45,352 nt of DNA from Hansschlegelia zhihuaiae. GTDB lineage: Bacteria; Pseudomonadota; Alphaproteobacteria; Rhizobiales; Methylopilaceae. Every line of letters begins with the position of its first letter. Position 1 is the first letter of the stretch. The DNA lies in the NCBI RefSeq assembly GCF_004103825.1, contig NZ_RYFI01000004.1, positions 154,832-200,183 of the forward strand, given 5' to 3'. A program made the position numbers and the translations under genes. Positions 34,300-42,346 of the stretch are shown here, one piece after another. Under the pieces are notes generated by a model. That model searched no databases. It was not told where the DNA came from and saw nothing but the letters and a program-made list of their open reading frames with translations.

Positions 34300-34902
34300 A
34301 TGTCCTATGACTTCCACCAGGCCGACGACCCCTTCCCGGCGTTCGAGGCCTGGCTCGACGAGGCGCGCGCATCGGAGCCCAACGACCCGACCGCCATGGC
34401 GCTCTCGACCGTCGACGGCGACGGGCTGCCGGACGTGCGCACGGTGCTGATGAACGGCTATGACCGCCGTGGCCCGGTGTTCTTCACCAATCTCGGCAGC
34501 GCGAAGGGCCGGCAACTTGCTTCCGCGCCGAAGGCCGCGGCCCTTTTCCATTGGAAGTCGCTGCGCAGGCAGGTGAAGTTCCGTGGCCCGGTCGAGCGTG
34601 TCGCCGCGGAGGAGGCGGACGCCTATTACGCGAGCCGGCCCCGGCTCAGCCGCATCGGCGCCTGGGCGTCAGTCCAGTCCGCGCCGCTCGCCTCGCGGGC
34701 CGAGCTCGAACAGGCCGTCAGGGACCGCGAGGCCGAGTTCGAAGGCCGGGAGCCGCCGCGGCCGGCATGGTGGACGGGGTTCCGCATCGTCCCCACATCG
34801 ATCGAGTTCTGGCTTGACATGCCGTACCGTCTTCACGACCGCGCCGTCTTCACGCGAACCGGGCCGGGCGACGCCTGGACGAGAACGAGGCTTTATCCTT
34901 GA
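34300..34902 (+). CDS. pdxH: Pyridoxamine/pyridoxine 5'-phosphate oxidase
   Basis: FMN enzyme that oxidises PNP or PMP to pyridoxal 5'-phosphate. The 200 residues show EPNDPTAMALSTVDGDGLPDVRTVLMNGYD (FMN/PLP site), VFFTNLGSAKGRQL, LFHWKSLRRQVKFRG, and the C-terminal W-x-G-F-R-I-V-P segment with RLHDR and TRTRLYP end, all typical of PdxH. Length is slightly short of 210-220 but complete. ATG 34300 follows GAGGAG. The SDR gene begins 19 bases later, so co-transcription is likely. Confidence 0.95.
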   Translation: MSYDFHQADDPFPAFEAWLDEARASEPNDPTAMALSTVDGDGLPDVRTVLMNGYDRRGPVFFTNLGSAKGRQLASAPKAAALFHWKSLRRQVKFRGPVERVAAEEADAYYASRPRLSRIGAWASVQSAPLASRAELEQAVRDREAEFEGREPPRPAWWTGFRIVPTSIEFWLDMPYRLHDRAVFTRTGPGDAWTRTRLYP

Positions 34903-34921
34903 GGGACGCCGGAGGCCGGTC

Positions 34922-35842
34922 ATGAGTTCGAAGGACCGCGAGGACCCGACCGACCCGAAGCGCGTCGAGGACGGAGCCGTGTGCCCGTTCACCGGCGCGC
35001 GGGCCGGCGACCCGGTTCCGACACTGGCGGCTCCTCCGACGACCAGGGCCGGCCTGGGCTCTGGAGCTCCGGCGGCCGCGCCCGGCCGACCGAAAGCGGC
35101 GGGCTCGAACGAACCGCGCAAGACGCTGCTGCTGACCGGCGCGAGCCGCGGCATCGGACATGCGACGGTGAAGCGCTTCTCGGCGGCGGGATGGCGCGTG
35201 ATCACCTGTTCGCGCCACGCCTTCCCGGAGGAATGCCCGTGGGGCGCGGGCCCCGAAGACCACATCCAGGTCGACCTCGCCGACGTCGATTCGACCGTCG
35301 CGGCCATCGCGGAGGTGCAAAGCCGTCTGGAAGGGGGCGCGCTGCACGCGCTTGTGAACAACGCCGGCATCTCGCCCAAGGGCCCGAACCGCGAGCGGAT
35401 GAGCGCGATCGACACCGCTCTCGACGACTGGAAGACGGTGTTTCAGGTCAACTTCTTCGCGCCCATCATGCTGGCGCGCGGCCTCGCGCAGGAGCTCACC
35501 GCGGCGAAAGGCTCGATCGTCAACGTGACTTCGATCGCCGGCGGCCACGTCCATCCTTTCGCCGGCGCGGCCTATGCGACCTCGAAGGCGGCGCTGGCGG
35601 CGCTCACCCGCGAGATGGCGGCCGATTTCGGGCCGTTCGGCGTTCGCGTGAACGCGATTGCGCCGGGCGAGATCGACACCGCCATCCTGTCGCCCGGCAC
35701 GGACAGGCTGGTGGCGCAGATCCCGCTCCGCCGGCTAGGAACGCCGGACGAGGTCGCCAAGACGATCTATTTCCTCTGCACGGAAAACTCGTCTTACGTG
35801 ACCGGCGCGGAAATCCACATCAATGGCGGCCAGCACGTCTGA
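34922..35842 (+). CDS. SDR-family oxidoreductase with a 60-residue N-terminal extension
   Basis: A 306-residue short-chain dehydrogenase/reductase. The cofactor motif TGASRGIG lies near 73-80, NNAGISP near 146, and the catalytic Tyr-x3-Lys in AYATSKAALAAL near 218; INAIAPGEIDT-like (VNAIAPGEIDT) and the C-terminal SSYVTGAEIHINGGQHV are standard. The first 60 residues (DPTDPKRVEDGAVCPFTGAR, then Ala/Pro/Gly-rich sequence) are not part of the SDR fold and look disordered, with a CPFTG motif. The start at 34922 is the first ATG after pdxH; a shorter start would lose the extension. Substrate unknown. Confidence 0.88.
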   Translation: MSSKDREDPTDPKRVEDGAVCPFTGARAGDPVPTLAAPPTTRAGLGSGAPAAAPGRPKAAGSNEPRKTLLLTGASRGIGHATVKRFSAAGWRVITCSRHAFPEECPWGAGPEDHIQVDLADVDSTVAAIAEVQSRLEGGALHALVNNAGISPKGPNRERMSAIDTALDDWKTVFQVNFFAPIMLARGLAQELTAAKGSIVNVTSIAGGHVHPFAGAAYATSKAALAALTREMAADFGPFGVRVNAIAPGEIDTAILSPGTDRLVAQIPLRRLGTPDEVAKTIYFLCTENSSYVTGAEIHINGGQHV

Positions 35843-35932
35843 GACGTCGAAGACGGCGGATCATCTCGTACGTGCGAATACTTAGTCGCGCGGCGCCTAA
35901 TTGATTCTGTCCAAAATCGGGCGCAAATCGTG

Positions 35933-35949
35933 ATCAAGACCGCCTTGAT
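35933..35949. other. 17-base interrupted palindrome upstream of the subtilase
   Basis: ATCAAG (35933-35938), five bases, CTTGAT (35944-35949): a perfect inverted repeat 28 bases before the start codon. Its size fits a dimeric-regulator operator or a small leader hairpin. The only support is symmetry and position. Confidence 0.35.
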
Positions 35950-35976
35950 GGCGGCGATCAGACAGGCGTCAGGGAC

Positions 35977-37485
35977 ATGAATCCGGTCATCGTGCGCGCG
36001 GGGCTGGCCGGCCTTGCGCTTGTGCTTGCTCAAAGCTTTGCGTTTGGACAGACGCTCGTTCCGCGAGCGCCCGCAGAGAAGAAGAGCCTCGAGGCGCTTT
36101 CCGCCCTTCCGGCGTCCGATCGAGTGACCGTCAAGTTCCGCGAGGGCCTCAAGGTCCGCCTGCGGAGCGGCGTCCTGACCGGTCTCGACGGCCGCGACGG
36201 AAAGGCGCTCGACTCCGCGCTGGCGAGCGCGGGCGTCGACGCCCCTCGCTTCAGGCGCCTGCACAGCCGCCCCGAAGAGGCGCTCGACCGCGAGCGCGCG
36301 GAAGCCGAAGCCGAAAGCGGCGAGCAAGCCGCGGACCGCAACCTCTATTTCCAAGTGGACGTGCCGGCGGGCGCAAGCGCCGCGATCGTCGCCGACGCGC
36401 TCAACAAGCTGTCCTTCGTGGAATACGCCTCGCCAGCCCCGCGGCCGGCGCCGAGCCCGGTCGACATCTCCCCGAAGACGCCGAACTTCAAGGGAGACCA
36501 GGGCTATCTGAAGGGCCGCGGACAGGGCGGCGTCGGGGCGCTCTCGCCGGACAAATATCCCGGCGCCGACGGCAAAGGCATGCGCTTCGCCGATGTCGAG
36601 TACAGCTGGCGCCTCGACCACGAGGATCTCGAGATCCCGAACAACCGTATCCTGCCGAGCCCCGGCGAGGTCGTCGACCCCTTCAACAACCGGAACCACG
36701 GCACGGCCGTGCTCGGCGAGGCGGTAGGCAAGTCGAACAAATACGGCGTCACGGGTCTCGCGCCCGCGGCCTTCACCTATGTCTCCGGCGCCAACCGCGT
36801 CACGGGCTACAGCCCGGCCGACGCGATCAGCGTCGCGGCCTCGAAGCTCCGGTCGGGCGACGTCATGCTGCTCGAGCAGCAATACTGGACCTGCGGCTTC
36901 ACCGGCGGAGACAAATATGGCCCGCTCGAGACCCTCCAGGACGTCTTCGACGAGATCAAGATCGCGACAGGTCGCGGGATCGTGGTGGTCGAAGCGGCCG
37001 GCAACGGCGAGCTCGACCTCGACGCGCCCGCCTGCAACGGGCAGTTCAACCGGAACGTCCGGGACTCCGGCGCGATCATCGTCGGCGCGGGGTCGTCCGG
37101 CGGCCGCGTGAAGCTCTGGTTCTCGAGCTTCGGCTCGCGCGTCGACGTCCAGGGCTGGGGCGAGAACGTCACGACGACCGGCTACGGCAATCTGTTCAAC
37201 CCCGGCGACGAGCGGCAGTGGTACACGGCTCAGTTCAATGGGACATCCTCGGCCTCCCCGATCGTCGCAGGCTCGGTGCTGCAAATCCAGGGCGTGCTCA
37301 AGGCCTGCGGAGAAAAACCGCTGAAGGCCAAGGCGATGCGCAAGCTGCTGGTCGACACCGGCGCGAAGCAGCTCGGCGGGGGCGGCAAGATCGGGCCGCT
37401 GCCGCAGATCCTCGACGCCCTCAAGGCGACGAAAGCGCGCCAATGCGTGCTGGACGCCGGACGGCTTTCGACTGCGGCGAACTGA
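35977..37485 (+). CDS. Secreted subtilisin-like serine peptidase (S8 family)
   Basis: A 502-residue exported protease. A Sec signal peptide (ALVLAQSFAFGQ, cleavage near residue 24) precedes a propeptide-like region to about 195 (charged, with Glu/Ala-rich RERAEAEAESGEQAADRN). The S8 catalytic domain has Asp206 (FADVEY), His241 (NHGTAVLGEAVG), oxyanion Asn343 (AAGNG) and Ser424 (NGTSSASPIVAG). The Asp motif is divergent from the common D-T/S-G form, but the triad is complete. Four cysteines within the catalytic domain (306, 353, 444, 490) could form disulfides. ATG 35977 follows CAGGGAC. Target unknown. Confidence 0.87.
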   Translation: MNPVIVRAGLAGLALVLAQSFAFGQTLVPRAPAEKKSLEALSALPASDRVTVKFREGLKVRLRSGVLTGLDGRDGKALDSALASAGVDAPRFRRLHSRPEEALDRERAEAEAESGEQAADRNLYFQVDVPAGASAAIVADALNKLSFVEYASPAPRPAPSPVDISPKTPNFKGDQGYLKGRGQGGVGALSPDKYPGADGKGMRFADVEYSWRLDHEDLEIPNNRILPSPGEVVDPFNNRNHGTAVLGEAVGKSNKYGVTGLAPAAFTYVSGANRVTGYSPADAISVAASKLRSGDVMLLEQQYWTCGFTGGDKYGPLETLQDVFDEIKIATGRGIVVVEAAGNGELDLDAPACNGQFNRNVRDSGAIIVGAGSSGGRVKLWFSSFGSRVDVQGWGENVTTTGYGNLFNPGDERQWYTAQFNGTSSASPIVAGSVLQIQGVLKACGEKPLKAKAMRKLLVDTGAKQLGGGGKIGPLPQILDALKATKARQCVLDAGRLSTAAN

Positions 37486-37500
37486 GAGGACGTCGTCTCC

Positions 37501-37534
37501 GACCGGCGCGGCGCCCTCCAGGCCCGAGCCGGTC
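37501..37534. terminator. Possible terminator between the subtilase and the c-di-GMP enzyme
   Basis: GACCGGC (37501-37507) pairs with GCCGGTC (37528-37534), a 7-bp perfect stem with a 20-base loop, in the gap between convergent genes. No U-run on either side. Weak. Confidence 0.3.
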
Positions 37535-37548
37535 GACTGTCGCCCGCG

Positions 37549-39900
37549 TCAGCCCGCAGCCCGCATGCGCTGCTTGGCGAAGGGCGACTCGAAGGACACG
37601 ACCGGGCTCGGCCTTCCGACCAGATAGCCCTGGATCTCCTCGCAATGCAGCTCGGCGAGGAACGCCCGCTGCTCGGGCGTCTCGACGCCCTCGGCGGTGA
37701 TCGGCATGTCCAAGCTCGCGCCGAGCGCCACCACCGCGCGGACGATCGCCTTGGCCTGCGGGCTGGTCGACAGCGTGCGGATGAAGGAGGCGTCGATCTT
37801 GATGCGGTCGAAGGGGAAGGCCTGCAGGTAGGACAGCGACGAATAGCCCGTGCCGAAGTCGTCCATCGCGATCTGGACGCCGAGCGCCTTGAGGCGTCTC
37901 AGCGTGTTCAGCGCGCCCGACAGGTCGTCGAGCAGCACGCCTTCGGTGATCTCCAGCTCGAGCCGGCTCGCGGAAAGACCCGTCTCGACAAGGATGGAGT
38001 GGACGAGCTCGACGATGTCGCCGTGCTGGAACTGCACCGGCGACAGGTTGACCGCGACCTTGCCCGGCCTCACCCAGCGCACCGCTTCGCGGCAGGCCGT
38101 GCGCAGCACCCATTCGCCGATCGGCACGATCGCCGCCGTCTCTTCGGCGACCGGGATGAACTGCACGGGAGGAACGACGCCCCGCGTGGGATGTTTCCAG
38201 CGGATCAGCGCCTCGAAGCCGACGACCTCGCCGGTTTCGCAATTCGCCTGCGGCATCCAGTGCAGGAACATCTCGTTCCGCGAGATCGCGGTCGCGAGGT
38301 CCTGCTGAAGCGCGCGCCGCTCGCGCAGCGCAAGATCCATCTCAGGTTCGAAGCCGCGCGCGAGCCCGCGGCCGTCGGCCTTGGCGCGATAGAGGGCGGC
38401 GTCGGCGTTGGCGAACAGCTGGTCGACGTCCGAGCCGTGATGCGGATAGACCGCGAAGCCGACGCTCGCGCCGCAGCGCATGGTGCGGCCCGCCACCACG
38501 GTCTCGGTGTTGAGCCGTTCGGTGAGGCGAAGCGCGACCTTGTCGGCGTCGCCGGCGTCCGGCCCGGTGCCGATCACCACGAATTCGTCGCCGCCGAGCC
38601 TGAACACCATGGCGTCCGGCGCCGCCGCCACGATCCGGCGCGCGGCGGTGCGGAGGATCTCGTCGCCGGCCGAATGGCCGAAGACGTCGTTCACCTCCTT
38701 GAACTTGTCGAGATCGACGCAGAACAGCGCGACTTCCCCGCCGCGCTTCAGCGCGGCCGCCAGCGCCTCGTTGAAGGCCGCGCGGTTGGCCAGGCCGGTC
38801 AGTGGGTCGTGATAGGCCAGATGCCGGATCTGGTGTTCCTTTCGCCGCGTCTCCGACAGGTCGCGCAGCGTGAACACCCGGCGCGAGCGCCCCTCCATCT
38901 GGACGTCGCGGCTCGACACCTCGACCCAGGCGGGCTCGCCGCCGGTCGCCTTCAGTCCGACCTCCTGGGGCTTCGCAAGGCTCGCGGACAGGATGCGGTC
39001 GGGGTCGGGGGCGTCGAGGAAGTCGCGGAACGCGCGGGCGCGCATCACCGCGGGGTCAAGGCCCGCGAGCCGCGCCGCCGCCATGTTGACATCGACGATG
39101 CGCTGGCCATCGCAGATCACAATGCCCTCGCGCGTCAGGTCCGCGAAGGCGCGTTCACGTGCCGACTTGCCGGACTCCTTTACCCGGAGCTCGAGCAGCA
39201 GGCCGACAAGGGCGGCCGCCAGCGCGACGAGGAACGCAAGGCCGGCGGCCACCAGCATGTCGTGCTTGTCGAAGGCGTTGGTCGAGGTTGCGGCGCGCGC
39301 GTTGGGGGCCAATTTCAGCGCGCCTGCCGCCACGAAATGGAAGACGAAGATTGCAGCGGCGAAGGTCAGCGCCGCGCTTACGCGGCCGACCAGTCCCGAA
39401 TAGCGGGCGCCCGCCGCCAACGCCGCGGTCGAAAAGCCGATCGCCAGGACGGCGGCGCTCACGAAGGTCTTCTGATCGATGACGATCGAGCCGGCCGGCC
39501 GGACCGAGGCGACGCCGACATAGTGGCAAGCGACGATCGCGGCTCCGACGACGGCGCCGCCGCAGGCCGACGCAGCCGCGCTTCGCCACGCGCCGAGCAT
39601 CGCCAGGCCAGTCGCCGCCGTCACGAGGGCGACGACGAAGGCGAGCCCGCTCATGAAAGGGGCGTAGCCGACCCCGGGCAACGCGTCGATCCGGGCGATC
39701 GAGGCGACATGCGCGGACCAGATCGTGACTCCGCACATCGCGACCGCGAGGACGGCTCCAATGGTGCGCGCGGCGGTCGCTCCGGCGGCCGAGGAGCGCG
39801 CGCAGAGCGCGACCGACACGGCGCCTCCGATGACGCTGTAGGCCGCGATCAGCGAAAGCGCGGTCGGATCGAGACGGTCAACGATCGCGTTTGGGAGCAT
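37549..39900 (-). CDS. MHYT-PAS-GGDEF-EAL c-di-GMP enzyme
   Basis: A 783-residue membrane signalling protein. An N-terminal MHYT-type sensor (about 15-235) has seven hydrophobic segments and three histidines spaced by 62 residues (His64, His126, His188), candidates for metal binding. A PAS-like domain (255-350) links to a GGDEF domain with intact GGDEF at 436-440, and an EAL domain with EAL at 563-565, NLSPVQF near 618, DDFGTGYSS at 680 and Lys701. Both cyclase and phosphodiesterase sites look complete, so the net activity is uncertain. The RxxD inhibitory site before GGDEF is missing. ATG 39900 is preceded by no better start. Confidence 0.92.
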   Translation of the reverse strand: MLPNAIVDRLDPTALSLIAAYSVIGGAVSVALCARSSAAGATAARTIGAVLAVAMCGVTIWSAHVASIARIDALPGVGYAPFMSGLAFVVALVTAATGLAMLGAWRSAAASACGGAVVGAAIVACHYVGVASVRPAGSIVIDQKTFVSAAVLAIGFSTAALAAGARYSGLVGRVSAALTFAAAIFVFHFVAAGALKLAPNARAATSTNAFDKHDMLVAAGLAFLVALAAALVGLLLELRVKESGKSARERAFADLTREGIVICDGQRIVDVNMAAARLAGLDPAVMRARAFRDFLDAPDPDRILSASLAKPQEVGLKATGGEPAWVEVSSRDVQMEGRSRRVFTLRDLSETRRKEHQIRHLAYHDPLTGLANRAAFNEALAAALKRGGEVALFCVDLDKFKEVNDVFGHSAGDEILRTAARRIVAAAPDAMVFRLGGDEFVVIGTGPDAGDADKVALRLTERLNTETVVAGRTMRCGASVGFAVYPHHGSDVDQLFANADAALYRAKADGRGLARGFEPEMDLALRERRALQQDLATAISRNEMFLHWMPQANCETGEVVGFEALIRWKHPTRGVVPPVQFIPVAEETAAIVPIGEWVLRTACREAVRWVRPGKVAVNLSPVQFQHGDIVELVHSILVETGLSASRLELEITEGVLLDDLSGALNTLRRLKALGVQIAMDDFGTGYSSLSYLQAFPFDRIKIDASFIRTLSTSPQAKAIVRAVVALGASLDMPITAEGVETPEQRAFLAELHCEEIQGYLVGRPSPVVSFESPFAKQRMRAAG

Positions 39901-39988
39901 GGCTGTCGGTGCGCGCCGGCGGATTGCAACGCGCGACCTTACGGCGTCGACCAATAACGATCCGTAACTCGCCAGAGCCGCAAACTGA

Positions 39989-40969
39989 TCAGAGCCACCG
40001 ACGCCATTTGAAGAACAGATACGGCACGACGGCGCTGATCAGCATGAGGACCAGCGCGAAGGGGTAGCCGAAAATCCATTTAAGCTCGGGCATTTGTTCG
40101 AAATTCATGCCGTAGACAGTGCCCACGAGGGTGGGGGGCAGGAAGACCACGGCCATCACCGAGAACAGTTTGACGATGTCGTTCTGGGCGAGGCTCACCA
40201 TCCCGAGCATCGCGTCGAGCAGGAAGGTGATCTTGTCGTTGAGGAAGGTCGCGTGCTCGGTGAGGGCCGACACGTCGCGCTGCATCGCCTTGAGCTGGCG
40301 CTGCGTCTCCTTCGTGGGCTTCGCGCCGTTGATCTCGGCGGCGAGATAAAGGAGCACGCGCTGCAGCGTGACAAGGCTCTCGCGCGATTTGGAGTTAAGG
40401 TCGCCCTTGCGGCCGATCTCCTTGAGCAGGTCGTAATAGGGCTTGCGGTAGGCCTGCGCGCCGACCCGGCGGAAGATCGTCCGCGACAGCTGGTCGACCT
40501 CGGAGCCGACGAATTCGAGGATGTCGGCCACGCGGTCGACGACGGCGTCGAACAGCCCGATCAGCACTCCCTCGGGGGTCTCGTAAATGGCCGCGCCTTG
40601 CGCCTTGCACGCGCGCGAGGAGAACAGCTCGAACGATTTGGGCGTGTCGTAGCGGACCGTCACGAGCGCCCGCGGCGTCAGGATGAAGGTCACCGCCGAG
40701 AGATATGGATCGCCCTTCTCGAGGCTGCAGATCAGCGAGGCCGTCATGTAGCGGCCGGCGCCTTCGACATAGAGGCGGCTCGACGGCTCGATCTCGACCA
40801 TCTCCTCGCGCGTCGGGACGCTCGCGCCGACCGACGCCTCGACGAAACGGTCCTCTTCCGGAGTCGGCTCGAACAGGTCGATCCAGATCGTCTCCGGCGG
40901 CAGCTCCGCTCCGGCTGCGGCGGCGATGCGCTCGAGCCCGCCGGTGCGGGAGGCGTAGGCGATCAGCAT
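39989..40969 (-). CDS. corA: CorA-family magnesium/divalent-cation channel
   Basis: A 326-residue CorA-type channel for Mg2+ (and Co2+/Ni2+). The large N-terminal cytoplasmic domain and long stalk helix (about 200-260, NSKSRESLVTLQRVLLYLAA) lead to two membrane segments with the YGMNFEQMPEL motif between them (GMN signature) and the basic tail FFKWRRWL. Length matches CorA (about 316-330). ATG 40969 begins MLIAYASRTGGLERI; the upstream frame is antisense to the xseB region and is not coding. Lies 79 bases downstream of xseB on the same strand, in the position where dxs often follows xseB. Confidence 0.93.
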   Translation of the reverse strand: MLIAYASRTGGLERIAAAAGAELPPETIWIDLFEPTPEEDRFVEASVGASVPTREEMVEIEPSSRLYVEGAGRYMTASLICSLEKGDPYLSAVTFILTPRALVTVRYDTPKSFELFSSRACKAQGAAIYETPEGVLIGLFDAVVDRVADILEFVGSEVDQLSRTIFRRVGAQAYRKPYYDLLKEIGRKGDLNSKSRESLVTLQRVLLYLAAEINGAKPTKETQRQLKAMQRDVSALTEHATFLNDKITFLLDAMLGMVSLAQNDIVKLFSVMAVVFLPPTLVGTVYGMNFEQMPELKWIFGYPFALVLMLISAVVPYLFFKWRRWL

Positions 40970-41048
40970 GGCGGGCTCTTCAGAGGCGTGACGAGGGCAG
41001 GAGATTTCGCCGATGGCCCAGCCGGTCAAGCGGCGCGTCGCCGCGCCC

Positions 41049-41297
41049 TCACTCCGGGTCGAGCGGCCGGGTTGCGGCGGGCGCGCCGTCGGCGCCGACC
41101 GCGATCGTCTCGACACGCGCCTCGGCGCGCCTGAGCAATTCGTCGCAGCGGGCCTTGAGCGCCTGGCCGCGGCGGAAGATCTCGATCGACTCCTCGAGCG
41201 GCGCCTGGCCCTGCTCGAGCCGCGCCACGATCTTCTCGAGCTCGGCGAGCGCATCCTCGAAAGTCATCGTCGAGACGTCGGGCGGCGCGGCGTTCAA
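41049..41297 (-). CDS. xseB: Exodeoxyribonuclease VII small subunit
   Basis: Small subunit of the exonuclease that trims single-stranded DNA. The 82 residues fit the family (about 80): DVSTMTFEDALAELEKIVARLEQGQAPLEESIEIFRRG (split here as two parts) is the canonical XseB helix pair, with MTFEDALAELEKIV at 11-24 and LEESIEIFRRGQALKARCDE following. The start is a rare TTG at 41297 with GAGGAG seven bases upstream (41305-41310); the ATG at 41267 would drop the first ten residues, which homologues keep. xseA is not in the window. Confidence 0.92.
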   Translation of the reverse strand: MNAAPPDVSTMTFEDALAELEKIVARLEQGQAPLEESIEIFRRGQALKARCDELLRRAEARVETIAVGADGAPAATRPLDPE

Positions 41298-41304
41298 GCG
41301 AAAT

Positions 41305-41310
41305 CTCCTC
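41305..41310 (-). promoter_or_regulatory. Ribosome-binding site that fixes a TTG start for xseB
   Basis: GAGGAG on the minus strand with seven bases to the TTG at 41295-41297. No comparable sequence precedes the internal ATG at 41267. Confidence 0.6.
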
Positions 41311-41325
41311 GAAGCGACGCGAGGC

Positions 41326-42252
41326 TCACGAGCCCATCAGCGCGCGGACATGGGCGGCAGTCGAGTCGGCGAGCCCTTTGAGGTCGTACCCGCCTTCGAG
41401 CACCGACACCACCCGCCCCCCCGCGGTCTCCTCGGCGACGTCGAGCAGCGCGCGCGTCATCCAGGCGTAGTCCTCCGCCTGCAGCTCGAGGCCGCCGAGC
41501 GGGTCGCGGGCATGGGCGTCGAAGCCGGCCGAGATGATCAGGAGATCAGGCGAGAAGGTCTTGAGCGACGGGAGGATCGACTGGTCGAAGGCCTCATGGA
41601 ATCTCGAGCCGCCGTCGCCGGACCGCATCGGACAGTTCACGATATTGCCGACGCCGGTCTCCGAGCGCGCGCCGGTGCCGGGGAACAGCGGCATCTGGTG
41701 CGTCGAGGCGTAGAAGATCGTGGGATCGGTCCAGACCAGCGCCTGCGTGCCGTTGCCGTGATGGACGTCGAAATCGACGATCGCGACCCTCTCGACGCCG
41801 TGCGACTTCTGGGCGTGCTTGGCCGCCACCACGGCGAAGTTGAACAGGCAGAAGCCCATCGCGATCTGCGCCTCGGCGTGGTGGCCGGGCGGGCGCTGGG
41901 CGCAGAAGGCGTTCCTGACGCGGCCCGCCATCACCTCGTCGACCGCGTGGGTCGCTGCGCCGAGCGCGCGCAGCACCGCCTCCCACGTGCCGGGGCTCAT
42001 GGTGGTGTCGCCGTCGATCCGCACCATGCCCTCGCGCGGCCGGACCTGCTCGATCGCGTCGACGAAGGCCTGGGGGTGGGCGAGCGCGGCGACCTGCGCC
42101 TCGGCCAGCGGCGCCTCGGCGCGCAACAGGGACTGGAACGCCTCGGCCTCGAGCGCCTGGTCCACCGCCCGCATGCGCTCGGGCCTCTCGGGGTGTCCCG
42201 GCGGCACCAGATGTCCGGAGAAGGCCGGATGCGAGATCAGGAGGGTGGACAC
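41326..42252 (-). CDS. Histone-deacetylase-family metal hydrolase
   Basis: A 308-residue enzyme of the arginase/deacetylase fold (class II HDAC-like, as acetylpolyamine amidohydrolases and bacterial HDAHs). Motifs: PGHPERPERM at 18-27, the active-site pair His124-His125 (RPPGHHAEA), Asp160/Asp162 and His164-His165 (VDFDVHHGNGTQ), Asp245 (SAGFDAHARD) and the catalytic Tyr in EGGYDL near the end, giving a complete zinc site. It starts at GTG 42252, which begins the conserved MSTLLISHPAF. xseB follows after 28 bases. The substrate is probably an acetylated small molecule or protein. Confidence 0.92.
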   Translation of the reverse strand: MSTLLISHPAFSGHLVPPGHPERPERMRAVDQALEAEAFQSLLRAEAPLAEAQVAALAHPQAFVDAIEQVRPREGMVRIDGDTTMSPGTWEAVLRALGAATHAVDEVMAGRVRNAFCAQRPPGHHAEAQIAMGFCLFNFAVVAAKHAQKSHGVERVAIVDFDVHHGNGTQALVWTDPTIFYASTHQMPLFPGTGARSETGVGNIVNCPMRSGDGGSRFHEAFDQSILPSLKTFSPDLLIISAGFDAHARDPLGGLELQAEDYAWMTRALLDVAEETAGGRVVSVLEGGYDLKGLADSTAAHVRALMGS

Positions 42253-42346
42253 GGGATGGATCGCCGTTCTTGCGCTTTGGGGGACCGCGTGAGCGCCGTC
42301 GCGCCCGTGAGGGAAACCTGGGGCGCCGGCCGGCGTCTGTCGAGCG

